Positions 11,816 through 21,795 of a stretch of 64,000 nucleotides of DNA are shown here, piece by piece (the stretch's first letter is position 1; each line of letters opens with the position of its first letter). Origin of the DNA: Rhododendron vialii (Eukaryota; Streptophyta; Magnoliopsida; Ericales; Ericaceae); NCBI RefSeq assembly GCF_030253575.1, contig NC_080563.1, positions 21,697,001 to 21,761,000 of the forward strand, written 5' to 3'. The notes beneath the pieces were generated by a model. That model saw only the letters and a program-made list of their open reading frames with translations. It ran no database searches and was not told where the DNA came from. The position numbers and the translations under genes are program-made.

Positions 11816-13783
11816 ATCACTGTCTTGACGGAGCACCCTCTCAAAAGCCTTTTTTGGAAAGCCGATCTCTCCAACAGGGTCTCCAAGTGGGCCGTTGAAC
11901 TAGCAAATTTCGGCATTCGCTTTGAGCCACGAATGGCAATTAAGGGGCAAATTCTCGTTGACTTCATAGCTAAACTAACTCCAGAAGATACGAAAATTCT
12001 CAACACTCCCACACCACCCTAACCCATAGCTGAACAACAAGCCGCCCAAAAGCCTTGGCACCTCTTTCAAGGAGACATATGTAGCCTACACATCGATGGT
12101 GCCTCTAACAGCAATGGAGCAAGGGCAGGGGTTGTCTTAGTCTCCCCTTGTGGGACACTTCATGAAAGCGCTATCAACATTGACTTCCCCGCCACAAACA
12201 ATGAAGCCGAGTACGAGGCCCTGTTGGCTAGTTTGCGTTCGGCTATTGCAATGAAGGTCGACGACCTGGCAGTCTTTTACAACTCCCAACTCATAGTCAA
12301 CCAGGTTCCAGGGGACTATGAAGCTCGGGACCCCAAGATGAAATACCAAGAAACGGCGGCCGAACTTATCCAGCACTTCAAGAAATTCAAGATTGAGCAA
12401 ATCAATCACAAACACAACGCCTATGCCGACGCATTCACCGGCCTAGCTTCGACATCCAAGGCTTCATAATTCAGGACAATCAACTTCGGTAGCATTGACC
12501 ACCCAACTTTTAAAACAACTCCAAAAATTCTCAACATTGAACTCAGTCCAAGTTGGATGGACGAGCTCATTGCGTTCCTCCGAGACGATACTCTCCCAAC
12601 AGACAAATAGGAAGCCTACTGAATCCGTAACAAGGCCGCTTATTACTGGCTCTCAGAGAGCGGCCAACTCTACAGAAAATTCATCTCTGAGCCGTACCTC
12701 CTCGTGGTCCACCCAACACAAGTACCGGAAATACTCGACGAGCTCAACTCAGGCAACTGCGGCTGTCACTTAGGTGGTCGTTCCCTCTGTCAATGAGCGA
12801 TGAGTCAAGGGTATTTTTGGAAGAACATGAAGAAAGACTGCGAAGAAGTTGTTCGCAAATGCTGACTGTGCCAGCTATTCTCCCCCATTCCTGAGCAACC
12901 GGCCCAGAATCTCTCTCCAATAACCAACCCTTGGTCTTTTGCTCAGTGGGGGCTCGACATTGTTGGCAAGTTGCCAGCTGCTCCAAGTGGCTTCAAATTC
13001 CTCATCACGACAACGGATTACTTCTTCAAATGGGTGGAGGCCAAACCTCTTGTCACAATTACTGAGGCTGACGTTCAGAGATTTGTCTGGAGAAACATTG
13101 TTACAAGGTTCGGCGTCCCTTATGCTATTGTCTCGGACAACAAAACCCAGTTTGTTGGGAACAGCCTCTCCAACCTCTGTGAAGAATTTGGGATATGCTT
13201 CTTCAACTCTACTCCAACAAACCCCTAAGGGAATGGACAAGCCAAAGCAACGAACAAGACCGTCTGTACCGGGATCAAGCGTCAGCTAAACTCCGAAAAA
13301 GGCAAATGGGCCGAGGAGCTGCCATGCGTTCTATGGGCTTACCGTTCTACACCTCGGTGATTCACAAGCCAGACACCTTTTTGCATGGCATTCAGCGTGG
13401 AGGCCGTCATCCCTCTGGAGTACAGGTTCCCCACCCTGAGAACAGAACACTTCGACCCAAAAACCAATGAAGAAGCTGTGGAACAAGAGCTGATTCTAGC
13501 AGAAGAGAAGCATGATGACGCTCGGCTCAAAATCGCCGAGTACTAGCAACAAGTCGCCAAAGGCTACAACCGTAGTGTGAGGACCAAGGCCTTCAAGCCC
13601 GATGATTTGGTTTGGAGAAAAGTTGTACAAGCCAGCAAGAAGACAAAATTTAAGCCAAATTGGGAAGAGCCATTTTGTGTGGTTCGGATTGCTGGTGAAG
13701 GAGCTTATGTCTTGGAGGACATGAATGGAAAGATCCTCACCAACCCGTGGAACGCCCTGAACTTGAAAAAGGCATACATGTGA
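11816..13783 (+). pseudogene. Degenerate Tat-lineage pol: RNase H, second RNase H, integrase
   Basis: This would copy and integrate the element. It starts in the RT/RNase H linker (ITVLTEHPLK, ELANFGIRFEPRMAIKGQ, LVDFIAKLTPED). It then has a second RNase H of archaeal type (LHIDGASNSNGARAGVV, TNNEAEYEALLASL, HNAYADAFTGLAS), which marks the Tat lineage. Next come a damaged HHCC zinc finger (CHLGGRSL, later CxxC as stop-LCQ) and the integrase core (WGLDIVGKLP, IVSDNKTQFVG, NGQAKATNK). A C-terminal domain follows (FKPDDLVWRKV, NWEEPFCV, NPWNALNLKKAYM). The whole region stays in one frame but has about eight in-frame stops. The integrase catalytic glutamate is lysine (AAA, 13244-13246). LTR, gag, protease and polymerase domains are missing on the left: a dead, 5'-truncated copy. 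Confidence 0.85.
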
Positions 13784-14762
13784 CCACTCCACCAGAGCGT
13801 CTTGTCTTTGAGCACTATTTTTTTTAATCTATGTTTTTATTTCGGCCCCAGGCCCTATTTCACATTGTCAAGTTGGCTTCAGCCATTCACAGTATCAATG
13901 GTAGTATGATAGTCGTTCATTTCAACTTGTACTCGTTGTCTCTCAATATAAAAATAATCTTGCTCAGCAATTGATATTTTCATTGTACTTCACACCTTTC
14001 AATTTCCATAGACTTTACCAAATAATCTAACTCAGCACTTGCTGTCAAACGCAAATGATGACTTCGGTCACACCCACAAATGGTGCCCATCCATTGCTTT
14101 GGCCATTTTGATGCCCTAGAAGCACCCCAGACATATGGTCCACCGAGCCTAAGGCACACATTTCGGCTGGAACTTAGGCTACGGTTTGGCTTGGCAAGAC
14201 ATTAAGGTCGGCCACAGCCCGGTTACACTTATGGCTCATGAGCAAGCCATCCACAAACATCTAAGTCCTTGATACCTTGGCTAGGGGCTGGCACTAAGGC
14301 CGAACCCTAACCACAAGTAGACGGCATCAATCAAACTCTCGATTCACAAACTAAATAATTTGGTTGGGGTTGGCACTTTGGCCGAAGCCCCAACCAAGCA
14401 CGGAACCCCCACCAAACTTCATCAGATTTTTCTACTTGGGTCAAGGCTCGACTTTTAAGCCAAACCCAAACCAAAGTGGGGGCTACGGATAACCATCACT
14501 CAAAACAAGCAAGCATAATCAAACTTTTCTTAGGCATAAAGAAAAGTAAAGCATTACAAACCAGAATTCAATCAAAGCATTCATTCAGAACAAAAATAGT
14601 GCTGCAAATTACATCTGGTATGGTAAACTCCAACGTTCGGAGCCGTCCAGTCCATAAAATTCTAAGTACGAAAAACAGCATAAAACAAGTTGTTTGGAAA
14701 AGAAAAGTGTTAACAACTACGGTAACCAACCACCCTAAAGTCGGCACCTGCGGATGTTATCT
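13784..14762. other. Non-coding spacer between pol and antisense gene of the Tat element
   Basis: No gene. It contains short repeated motifs on GGCTCGGC/GGCCGAA themes and a polypurine-like tract AAAGTGGGGGCTA near 14473-14487, which could be a secondary or old 3' priming site. This spacer is typical for elements with an antisense gene. Confidence 0.5.
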
Positions 14763-17091
14763 TCAGATTTTTTCAATATTTCCAGCCTCGGCGTTCACCT
14801 CGGCGTTAAGGTTAGAATTCGCAGTATCATCAGTAATAGCTTGAGCATATCCACCATCGGCATCCTCACCCAAAACTTCTTCGATTTCCTCGTCACTCTC
14901 GGGAGGAAGGGGTGCGCACTCCTCATCTGTATATGGCAAGTTGAGCTTAGGAACAATAGGTGCTAGAATTTGTTTGGTCAAATTCATGTCAACTTCAAGC
15001 TGAAGCACTCCGGCTGCCGCGGCCACACTATCCTTATATCCCGTCCTACACGCGATGGGCACCCTCAGCACAACCTCCTTATTCACCATCTTCCTAGCCT
15101 CCCTTTTGTACTCGGCACCAACTCAATCGAATCCTGCCTGGAAGGCCTTGGCATTCACCTCCTTCATCTTCCTCTTCTCCCCTCTTTTCAACCTCCCTAA
15201 CTCGCGCTCGGTGGACTTTGCCCTACCAAAAGCTACATCTCTCTCCTTCTCCAATTCCCCTTTCTTGGCTTCGGCGACTTTCAGCTGTTGCTCCAATGCC
15301 TTGACCTTGTCACGCTTCGCTTTCAAGTGTTTGCGGTAGCGAGACCTTTCAACAATTGCAAGCACAACCTTGTTAGAGGCATGAAGCAAAGCCTACGCAT
15401 AGAAAACGTGTCAAGCTCGGCAAAAATAAAAAGAACAAAACAATAAGAGAAGGGCTCGGACAACCTGCACTAAATAAGCACTCGCATGCATCAGGCTCGG
15501 TTGAAGGTCCTCAGGAACTTTCTCCATATCCTTCGACAGAGCAAGCCCCTGGAGCATGGTGACAACAAGTCCTGGTTTGGCCTTGACACTATCCTCGACA
15601 GTCACCAGTCTCCCCTCCGCCGAAGCAAAAGGGGGAGCAAATTCTTGAACGACAGCGTGCCCGACCGAACCTACCGATTTTTGAACTACCTTCGAGCCAC
15701 CTACAGCCGATACCTCAGTTCTCTCTTTCTCTGACAGGCACGGGGTTGGAGGCTTGGTGGGGAAGAAATCGTGCGTCACCTTTTGCCTCTTTTCTTGAGG
15801 CTTAGAAGGGTTGGACCCGCTCGCCCAAGCCGAGACATTATCCCTCAGATTTATGTGCACGACGTTCCTCATTGACATCTCTTCAGTGAATTCAAGTACG
15901 ATGGTCTGGAGAGGTACGTCAATGCCTGGGAGCACAGTTCCCTAACTCTCCCTGAACCAATAGGAAGCTGGCTTGCTGAAAGTCAGGAACTTCACCCTCA
16001 GCTTCTTTCTCTTCTTGCTTCCACCCTTCTGTTTGCCTACACCCTTCTTGGAAGTCCCATCCTTCTTGCTCGGCTCACCCACCTCCTTCCCTTTCCTCTT
16101 GTGCTTACCCTTGTATGATGGGACATAGCTCAACAGCGTCGACGCGTCTCAACAAGCCTGCGATCTCAAGATGTCGACGTGCTTCTGATGGGTTGGGATT
16201 GTAAATTCTTGGCGATGGCTCGGTGATCTGTAAAAAAAGAGAACAGTCGGCATGAGATGAGCAAATAAACGAAAATAGAGCAGGAACGACGAAATAATGG
16301 AAAGAAGAAAATTAAGAAACCTCTGAAGTCCTTTATCTTTAGTATGTGATGCCTACGGTAAGTTTGGTCGCCAAACTCATAATTGTCGTGTACCTCCACA
16401 TAAAATTTGCCCAATTATTAGTGTCGGGCAACCCATCCACCAACGGCTCCTTACCCCTACGCGTCGAAAGGTACCCACGCTCAGTTCGACCATGCCGAGA
16501 CATGATATAAGTTTTGAAAAGATCGGCGATAGTAAACTCCAGGTCATGCATCTCCTTCGATATGATCACAATCATCACGATCCTGAAACTGTTGATGGCA
16601 AAAAAGTTGGGGACGAGATTAAACCAAGCCAGGAGTTCCCTAAGGAATGGATGAAGAGGGAACCATAGCCCAGCACCATAAATGGCCATCAGGGGGATGG
16701 TGATATGCTCGGGCTTGTGCATGCCTCTGTCCTTGATTTGATCACTAGCCATGCGACTAACGACCACATCGTCAGGTATATGATATGTTCGGCAAAAGTC
16801 TTCGTATTCCCCAGGTTCACCACTGAAGAAGTGGGCATGGGGGCAAACTTGACCCCTTTCGTATAGGTCGGGGACCTCTGTGTCTATAATCGGAACGTCA
16901 TCACAGTGTGATTGCGCAGACGTCGAGGCTTCGGCTCCAGAATTGAATCTTGAGTCGGCCTCAGGTCCTCTATGGGGCTCAGCCTCGGAATGGGTAAACT
17001 GCGTGAACAAGATCGCGGGCTCGGTGATGAACTCGTCCTCTCGGTAGTCATAATCACGCTCGGCATTCAAATCTTGGGAATCAACCGACAT
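14763..17091 (-). pseudogene. Antisense ORF of the Tat element (PF04195-like putative plant transposon protein), copy 2
   Basis: Multi-exon gene on the strand opposite to pol; function unknown. Exon 1 starts at ATG 17091 (MSVDSQDLNAERDYD; a longer frame begins only at a TTG) and has an acidic leader. The conserved core follows: CRTYHIPDDVVV, ITIPLMAIYGAGLWFPLHPF, FFAINSFRIVMI. A frameshift near 16410 moves the reading to KFYVEVHDNYEFGDQTYR. A GT-AG intron (16228-16320) leads to exon 2 (16227 to 15465) with a very Lys-rich tract (about 16130-15970), a frameshift near 16135 and a TAG at about 15942. A second short intron (15393-15464) leads to exon 3, a heptad-like coiled coil (LKAKRDKVKALEQQLKVAEA), a TGA at about 15123 and an acidic C-terminus ending at 14763. 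Copy 1 at 5762-7286 shares the core. Confidence 0.75.
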
Positions 17092-17705
17092 ATTCAAGGC
17101 TATGGAGGAATTTTGGTGTCGGCTCCTACTCCTATCCAACCACTCTCAGATCAGTGAGTCGCCGGAATCGCCTCCCGAGCTTTCAAAGTCGGAAGAGATG
17201 ACTATCACCGGGTGAGCCAAACCTAACAAAACAAGAAGATATAATGAGAAACCTCATCATCGGCCAAAAGACAAGGATCTCTCTAAGTTCGGCTACCCTA
17301 CTGACCCACCCTAACCTACATTATAAACACAGGCTCGGGGATACCTTACAATTTCAAATCTGGGGTTCGGCATAATCTGGCGTCAACCAAAGCCAACCAG
17401 CACCAAAGCTGGGGCTCGGAAGAATAGATTGAAGATAGAGATGAACATCACTGTTCATCTCCATCTTCGCATTGTTCACACAGAACAAAAATCTCCAAAA
17501 AATGCAAAAAAAAAGATGCAAAATGAAGCCAAAAATTGCAGAAAAGAGGAGAGAATCATGAATCAAAGACATACCTGGAGATTTAGAGCAGATTCACTTA
17601 TAAAAATTGGATTTCACGTTAGATCTGGAAATTGGAAGGTTGCAGAGCTCTGAGGGTTCAAGCTTTAGAGAGAAAGAGAGTTTGTAACCTCTCTCTCTCC
17701 TCTCG

Positions 17706-17720
17706 TCATCCTTTATATAG
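17706..17720 (-). promoter_or_regulatory. TATA-like box of the antisense gene
   Basis: On the minus strand CTCTATATAAAGG stands about 620 bp upstream of the antisense ATG and is followed by a CT/GA-rich leader. A matching CTATATAAAG occurs at 20661-20670 inside the small element at 19651-21790. Confidence 0.5.
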
Positions 17721-18045
17721 AGGGGGGAAGGGTTTTGAATTTCCCGCTCAAAATTGCATCGCCGAACCGACGGCCAATCAGCGTCAGACACATGGCATTG
17801 ATGGGACAGTCATATAGAGCCCCCCGCATGACAAACGTCCTTTCATCTGCCACTCCCATGCAAAATGTGACATCTGGCATTCCCTTACTGGTATTCGACT
17901 GTGACGGTTGCTACTTTCCCAAGAAGACTGAAGGTGTTGGAGTTCGGCCAAACTGCGGCCACACCCACAATCACTCGACTTCGGGAACTTCTTGGGTTCG
18001 GCCGAGTTCATGGTCAATCTCCACCATGCAATCAGCATCAATAAA

Positions 18046-18930
18046 GATTGAGGGGCTATTATAGTAGACCGAACCTGACAGCTCGAACCACTCATCTGAG
18101 AAACACGAACCGAGGTTAAGGTCAAGACGGGTGGCCGTGCTTAAACCCAGGTTCGGCTATAACAAGAGCGTGGAGATGAACGATGATGCATTCATTTGAC
18201 AACCTGCTCCAGGAGAAAGTCATCAAGCTCGGCTACCCTCAAAGCTAGTGACTCCGTCGGCTATTTTCCCCTACAAATTACCTACCCTCAAGCTCGGCCG
18301 AGTGTGAGGCTCGGCCAGCCATGATGCCACGCGCATCCCCACGCGCTGAAGCAGTTATGCCAAAAGATAATGATGGGCACATATGGGGGAGCCAGCTCAC
18401 ACCAAAACAGTTACCAGATCTTATCGGTGACGTAACAATGACATCAACTGACCCGTGCAAAGCTCATGCCCGTACTTGGAGAGCAAGTCAAGCAAATTCT
18501 ATAAATACCAAAGGATAGCAACCCTAGGAGTACATGCTTCTATACACTAAAACTCTAGTCTCTTGCTTTACTCTCTGCACATTCTCATCCTCTTGCCAAG
18601 CAACCCCAACCAGGCCTTAGTCGTGCGTTCACTATGTAGGATAGGGTTAGGCTCTGTTCCGACACCCAAAAAAAGCCCTTTTTTTAAGAAGGCAATTTCA
18701 AGCTCAAAAATTATGGGTTTATTAAAATCTAAAAACATGCAATATGGATCTTGTTGGGAAGATCTCGATGAGATCTTTTATACGGTGCAAAAAAAATTGA
18801 AAAAATATTTTTCATTTACTTTATTTTTGAGTTTGAAAATGTGAAATAAGCTACTTATTTTTTAAGAAGATTTCTGGAACAGAGCCTAGGAGGCTAGGCA
18901 ACCTTTGAACCAAACGGAGGAGGAACTCAA
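18046..18930 (+). repeat. Polypurine tract and 3' LTR of the Tat element
   Basis: AAAGATTGAGGGGCTAT (from about 18043) reads as the polypurine tract; the LTR would begin just after it with a mutated TG. Inside is a TATA-like box (TCTATAAATACC, about 18498) with a leader. The LTR is interrupted by a MITE at 18650-18886 and probably ends near GGATCAACA at about 18930. The ends are estimates because the 5' LTR is missing. Confidence 0.5.
18650..18886. mobile_element. MITE with GGCTCTGTTCC inverted repeats
   Basis: A 237-bp element whose ends are perfect inverted repeats of 11 bp (GGCTCTGTTCC and GGAACAGAGCC), flanked by TA on both sides. The inside is AT-rich, with a GATCTTGT...GAGATCTT palindromic core, and does not code. 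The internal motif resembles the MITE in intron 1 of the BURP gene. Confidence 0.8.
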
Positions 18931-19114
18931 ATCAAGGATCAACAGGCCACATAAATTATTTAGCCGCCTAAGTTATTCTCATTTCTATTTGCACCCAAGT
19001 CTTCCCATCTTTTCAGTTAAATCTAATGCCATGTTTGTTTTATACTTATCCGACTCTAATGTTTTTTCAGACTTTTCCTCCAAAAAAATTCAGTAAAAAA
19101 TACTAACACATTTG

Positions 19115-19581
19115 TAGGGCTCGATGTTCAACCTCAAGCTCGCAAAAAAATTTAATAAAGCCACCTAAACATTAGCATGTTTAGCTCCACTCGATAAGGC
19201 TCGTTTTCTTTTAACGGAAGAAGATTACATTATTTCTTAGTAATTCAAAAAAAGTATGTTGAGGTGCAATACTAAAAAAATATAATAAACTGTACTACTA
19301 TTTCGAAATAGAAGCCTTTTCTTGTAACCGACATACATACATATATATACACACACATGCATATATCTAAGACACATGCACATGCATAATCAAAACTTCC
19401 TCTACTATGCAAATATAAATATATGTTTGTTGTTTGAGCGTGAACAAGATTGAGCTTGAGCCACTTCGACTGGCTCGGTTCGTGCTCGGCTCGCCATGTT
19501 CAAGCACAAGCTCGAGCTCGCTAAAAATTTGATAAACAAGCTTGAACACGGCATAGCTCGACTCGTTAATTTACAACCCTA
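19115..19581. mobile_element. hAT-like non-autonomous element
   Basis: Ends TAGGG and CCCTA, with flanking 8-bp direct repeats CACATTTG and CACATTTA (19107-19114, 19582-19589; 7 of 8 match). Subterminal GCTCG/CGAGC motifs occur many times in both orientations. An 8-bp duplication fits the hAT superfamily. It does not code. Confidence 0.75.
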
Positions 19582-19650
19582 CACATTTATAAATAAGAAA
19601 GGGAAAAGAGGTGTTGAAAAAAAAATGATATAAATTTGGGTCTATCTTCA

Positions 19651-21790
19651 TGACAGGTATAAACTGACCTCTCAAGGTCAGCTCGGTCTGGATAGCCTAG
19701 CACAACTCAAGGGTTCATATTTAGGTCAGCCCAGTAGCGTGACAGCCAACACGAAAGAGTTGGTTTCTATTGACCAATCTGAGAGCTAAGGTCAGCCTAT
19801 GAGCTCAGCTCATACAAACAACCTACTTAGCCTAAGGGGCCAATTCAACATGAATAACAACCAGCTCAGCCTAAGGGCTAGCTCAGGAAGCCAAGCAAGT
19901 AAACTAATAACCTAGAACCAATTATCATGAGATACTCTATGAAGGAAGTTCATATAGTCTAAGGGACTCCAAGAACAGCCAAGGTCTTATCCCATTCTAA
20001 GGGATAAGGCCTAGAAATCCTAAAGGATAACGTTGGAGAATCCAGATGCCACAGGGGCTCTCAGTCTTGATAAAGATTATGGAGTCCTAAGGACTAAGGT
20101 AAAAGAGGACACTCCAATACCCATCCAAGTCCTAATGGAACTCAACCTCCCAAAATACCTATATAAAGACACGAATTCCACAAGAATGGGTAAGCAACTT
20201 ATGCTTGTTAATTTCATTAGTCATTTCTCTCTTTTAAGACAAATCGACTGTCTTAAGCAACGAAGGGGTGTTGGCGACAGCCATACCAGTGCCCATAGTT
20301 TTCATCTGTTTTGCAGGTCACTGAATAAGCATGCCAGAAATCGCTAATCACGAGTGCCAAGCTATTTTTCAACAACCCCACACTTAGGGGATTAGGGGAG
20401 TGCCTAAAATAAATAAGTACCCCCACATCCAACCATCCCAAAATATTTCTAAGGAACCCATAGAGGAAAGAGCCAATGTAATGTATTAGAACAAGACCAA
20501 GCTTTACTAATTCTTTTCTCCCTCAAACTTCAATGACGAACATATTTTCCTTTTAACACTGCTACAAGCATTGCTGCTCAGCAAGGCTAAGGCTAAGGCC
20601 TGACTCCCCAAGATTGAAACAACTACCATATTTGGGTGTTGATCAAAGTAAAAGGGCGCGCTTTATATAGCCCCCTGATTCGCCTGCTCAAATATTTGTT
20701 CTCTTGAACATTCTCGTCAGTTTGCTATTTAGCAAGGTCGGCCATTAAAGCTATTCAACAAGTTAAACATGGCGACATGATTATAGGACCAAGAGTCCAC
20801 AAAAAGTCCCATAGACCAAATAATGGCCATATACACCACACATCATACACGACACTTAGAATAAGCGGGCATAGTCGTTGGTTCGAAAGCAAATAGTATT
20901 TTCTCATCTTCACTTATGTTCCTATTCGAAAATAGGGGAGTAACTGATAGGTATAAACTAACCTCTCAAGGTTAGTCCAGCCTGGGTAGCCTAGCATAGC
21001 CCAAGAGATCATGTTTAAGCAAGAAGTTAGCCCAGTAACATGACATCCAGCACATAAGAGATGGCTTTTACTGACCAGCCTAAAGGTTGAGGTCAGCCTA
21101 TGAGCTCGGCTCGTGTAAGCATCTAGCTCAAGAGGCTAGCTCAGTGCATATAGCATATAACTTAGTCTAAGGGACCAGCTCTACGCATATAGCGTATAGC
21201 TTAGTCTAAGGGACCAGTTCAGCGCATATAGTGTATAGCTTAGTCTAAGGGACCAGTTCAATGCCTATAGCATACAACTTGGCCTAAGGACCAACTTACG
21301 AAGGTAGACGGTTAAGCTAATAACTTAGAACCAATTATCATGAAATACTCTACGAATGAAGTTCATACAGTCTAAAGGACTCCAGGAATAGCCAAGGTTT
21401 TATACCATTCTAAGGGATGAGGTCTAGAAATCCTAAAGGATAACGATGGATAATCCAGAAGTCACAAAGGCTCTTAGTCTTGATAAAGATTATGGAGTTC
21501 TAAGGTAAAAAGGACGCTTTAATACCCATCCAAGTCCGCCATAAACGGATTAGACATAAGGGTCCAAGTCCTAATGGGACTCAACCTCCCAAGATGCCTA
21601 TATAAAGACACCAATTCTACAAGAGTGGGTAAGCAACTTATGCTTGATAAAGTTCATTAGTCCTTTCTCTCTTCTAAGGCAAATCGACTGACTTAGACAT
21701 CAGAGGGGTGTTGGCGACAGCCACATCGTGCCCATTGTTTTCATCTGTTTTGCAAGTTGTTGATCGAGCACGCCAAAAACCGCATCATCA
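19651..21790 (+). mobile_element. Small non-coding LTR retroelement with perfect TSD
   Basis: Left LTR 19651-20350 (TGACAGGTATAAAC...AATCA), internal region 20351-20944, right LTR 20945-21790 (TGATAGGTATAAAC...CATCA). Flanks carry the 5-bp duplication CTTCA (19646-19650 and 21791-21795). A polypurine tract AAAATAGGGGAGTAAC precedes the right LTR. Both LTRs have CTATATAAAGACAC promoters (about 20160 and 21597). The internal 594 bp hold no gene, but they contain a minus-strand CTATATAAAG (20661-20670) like the antisense promoter of the Tat element at 17.7 kb. The LTRs differ strongly and in length (700 against 846 bp), so the insertion is old. Confidence 0.9.
21146..21285. repeat. Tandem repeat in the right LTR (about 4 units of about 43 bp)
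   Basis: Units of the form GCATATAGC-TATA-CTTAGTCTAAGGGACCAG repeat about four times. The left LTR has only a single related unit, which explains most of the length difference between the two LTRs. Confidence 0.8.
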
Positions 21791-21795
21791 CTTCA

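Noticed and set aside
12875..13240. Minus-strand frame of 121 residues
   Set aside because: Lies opposite the integrase reading, which has recognisable motifs; no motif on the minus strand.
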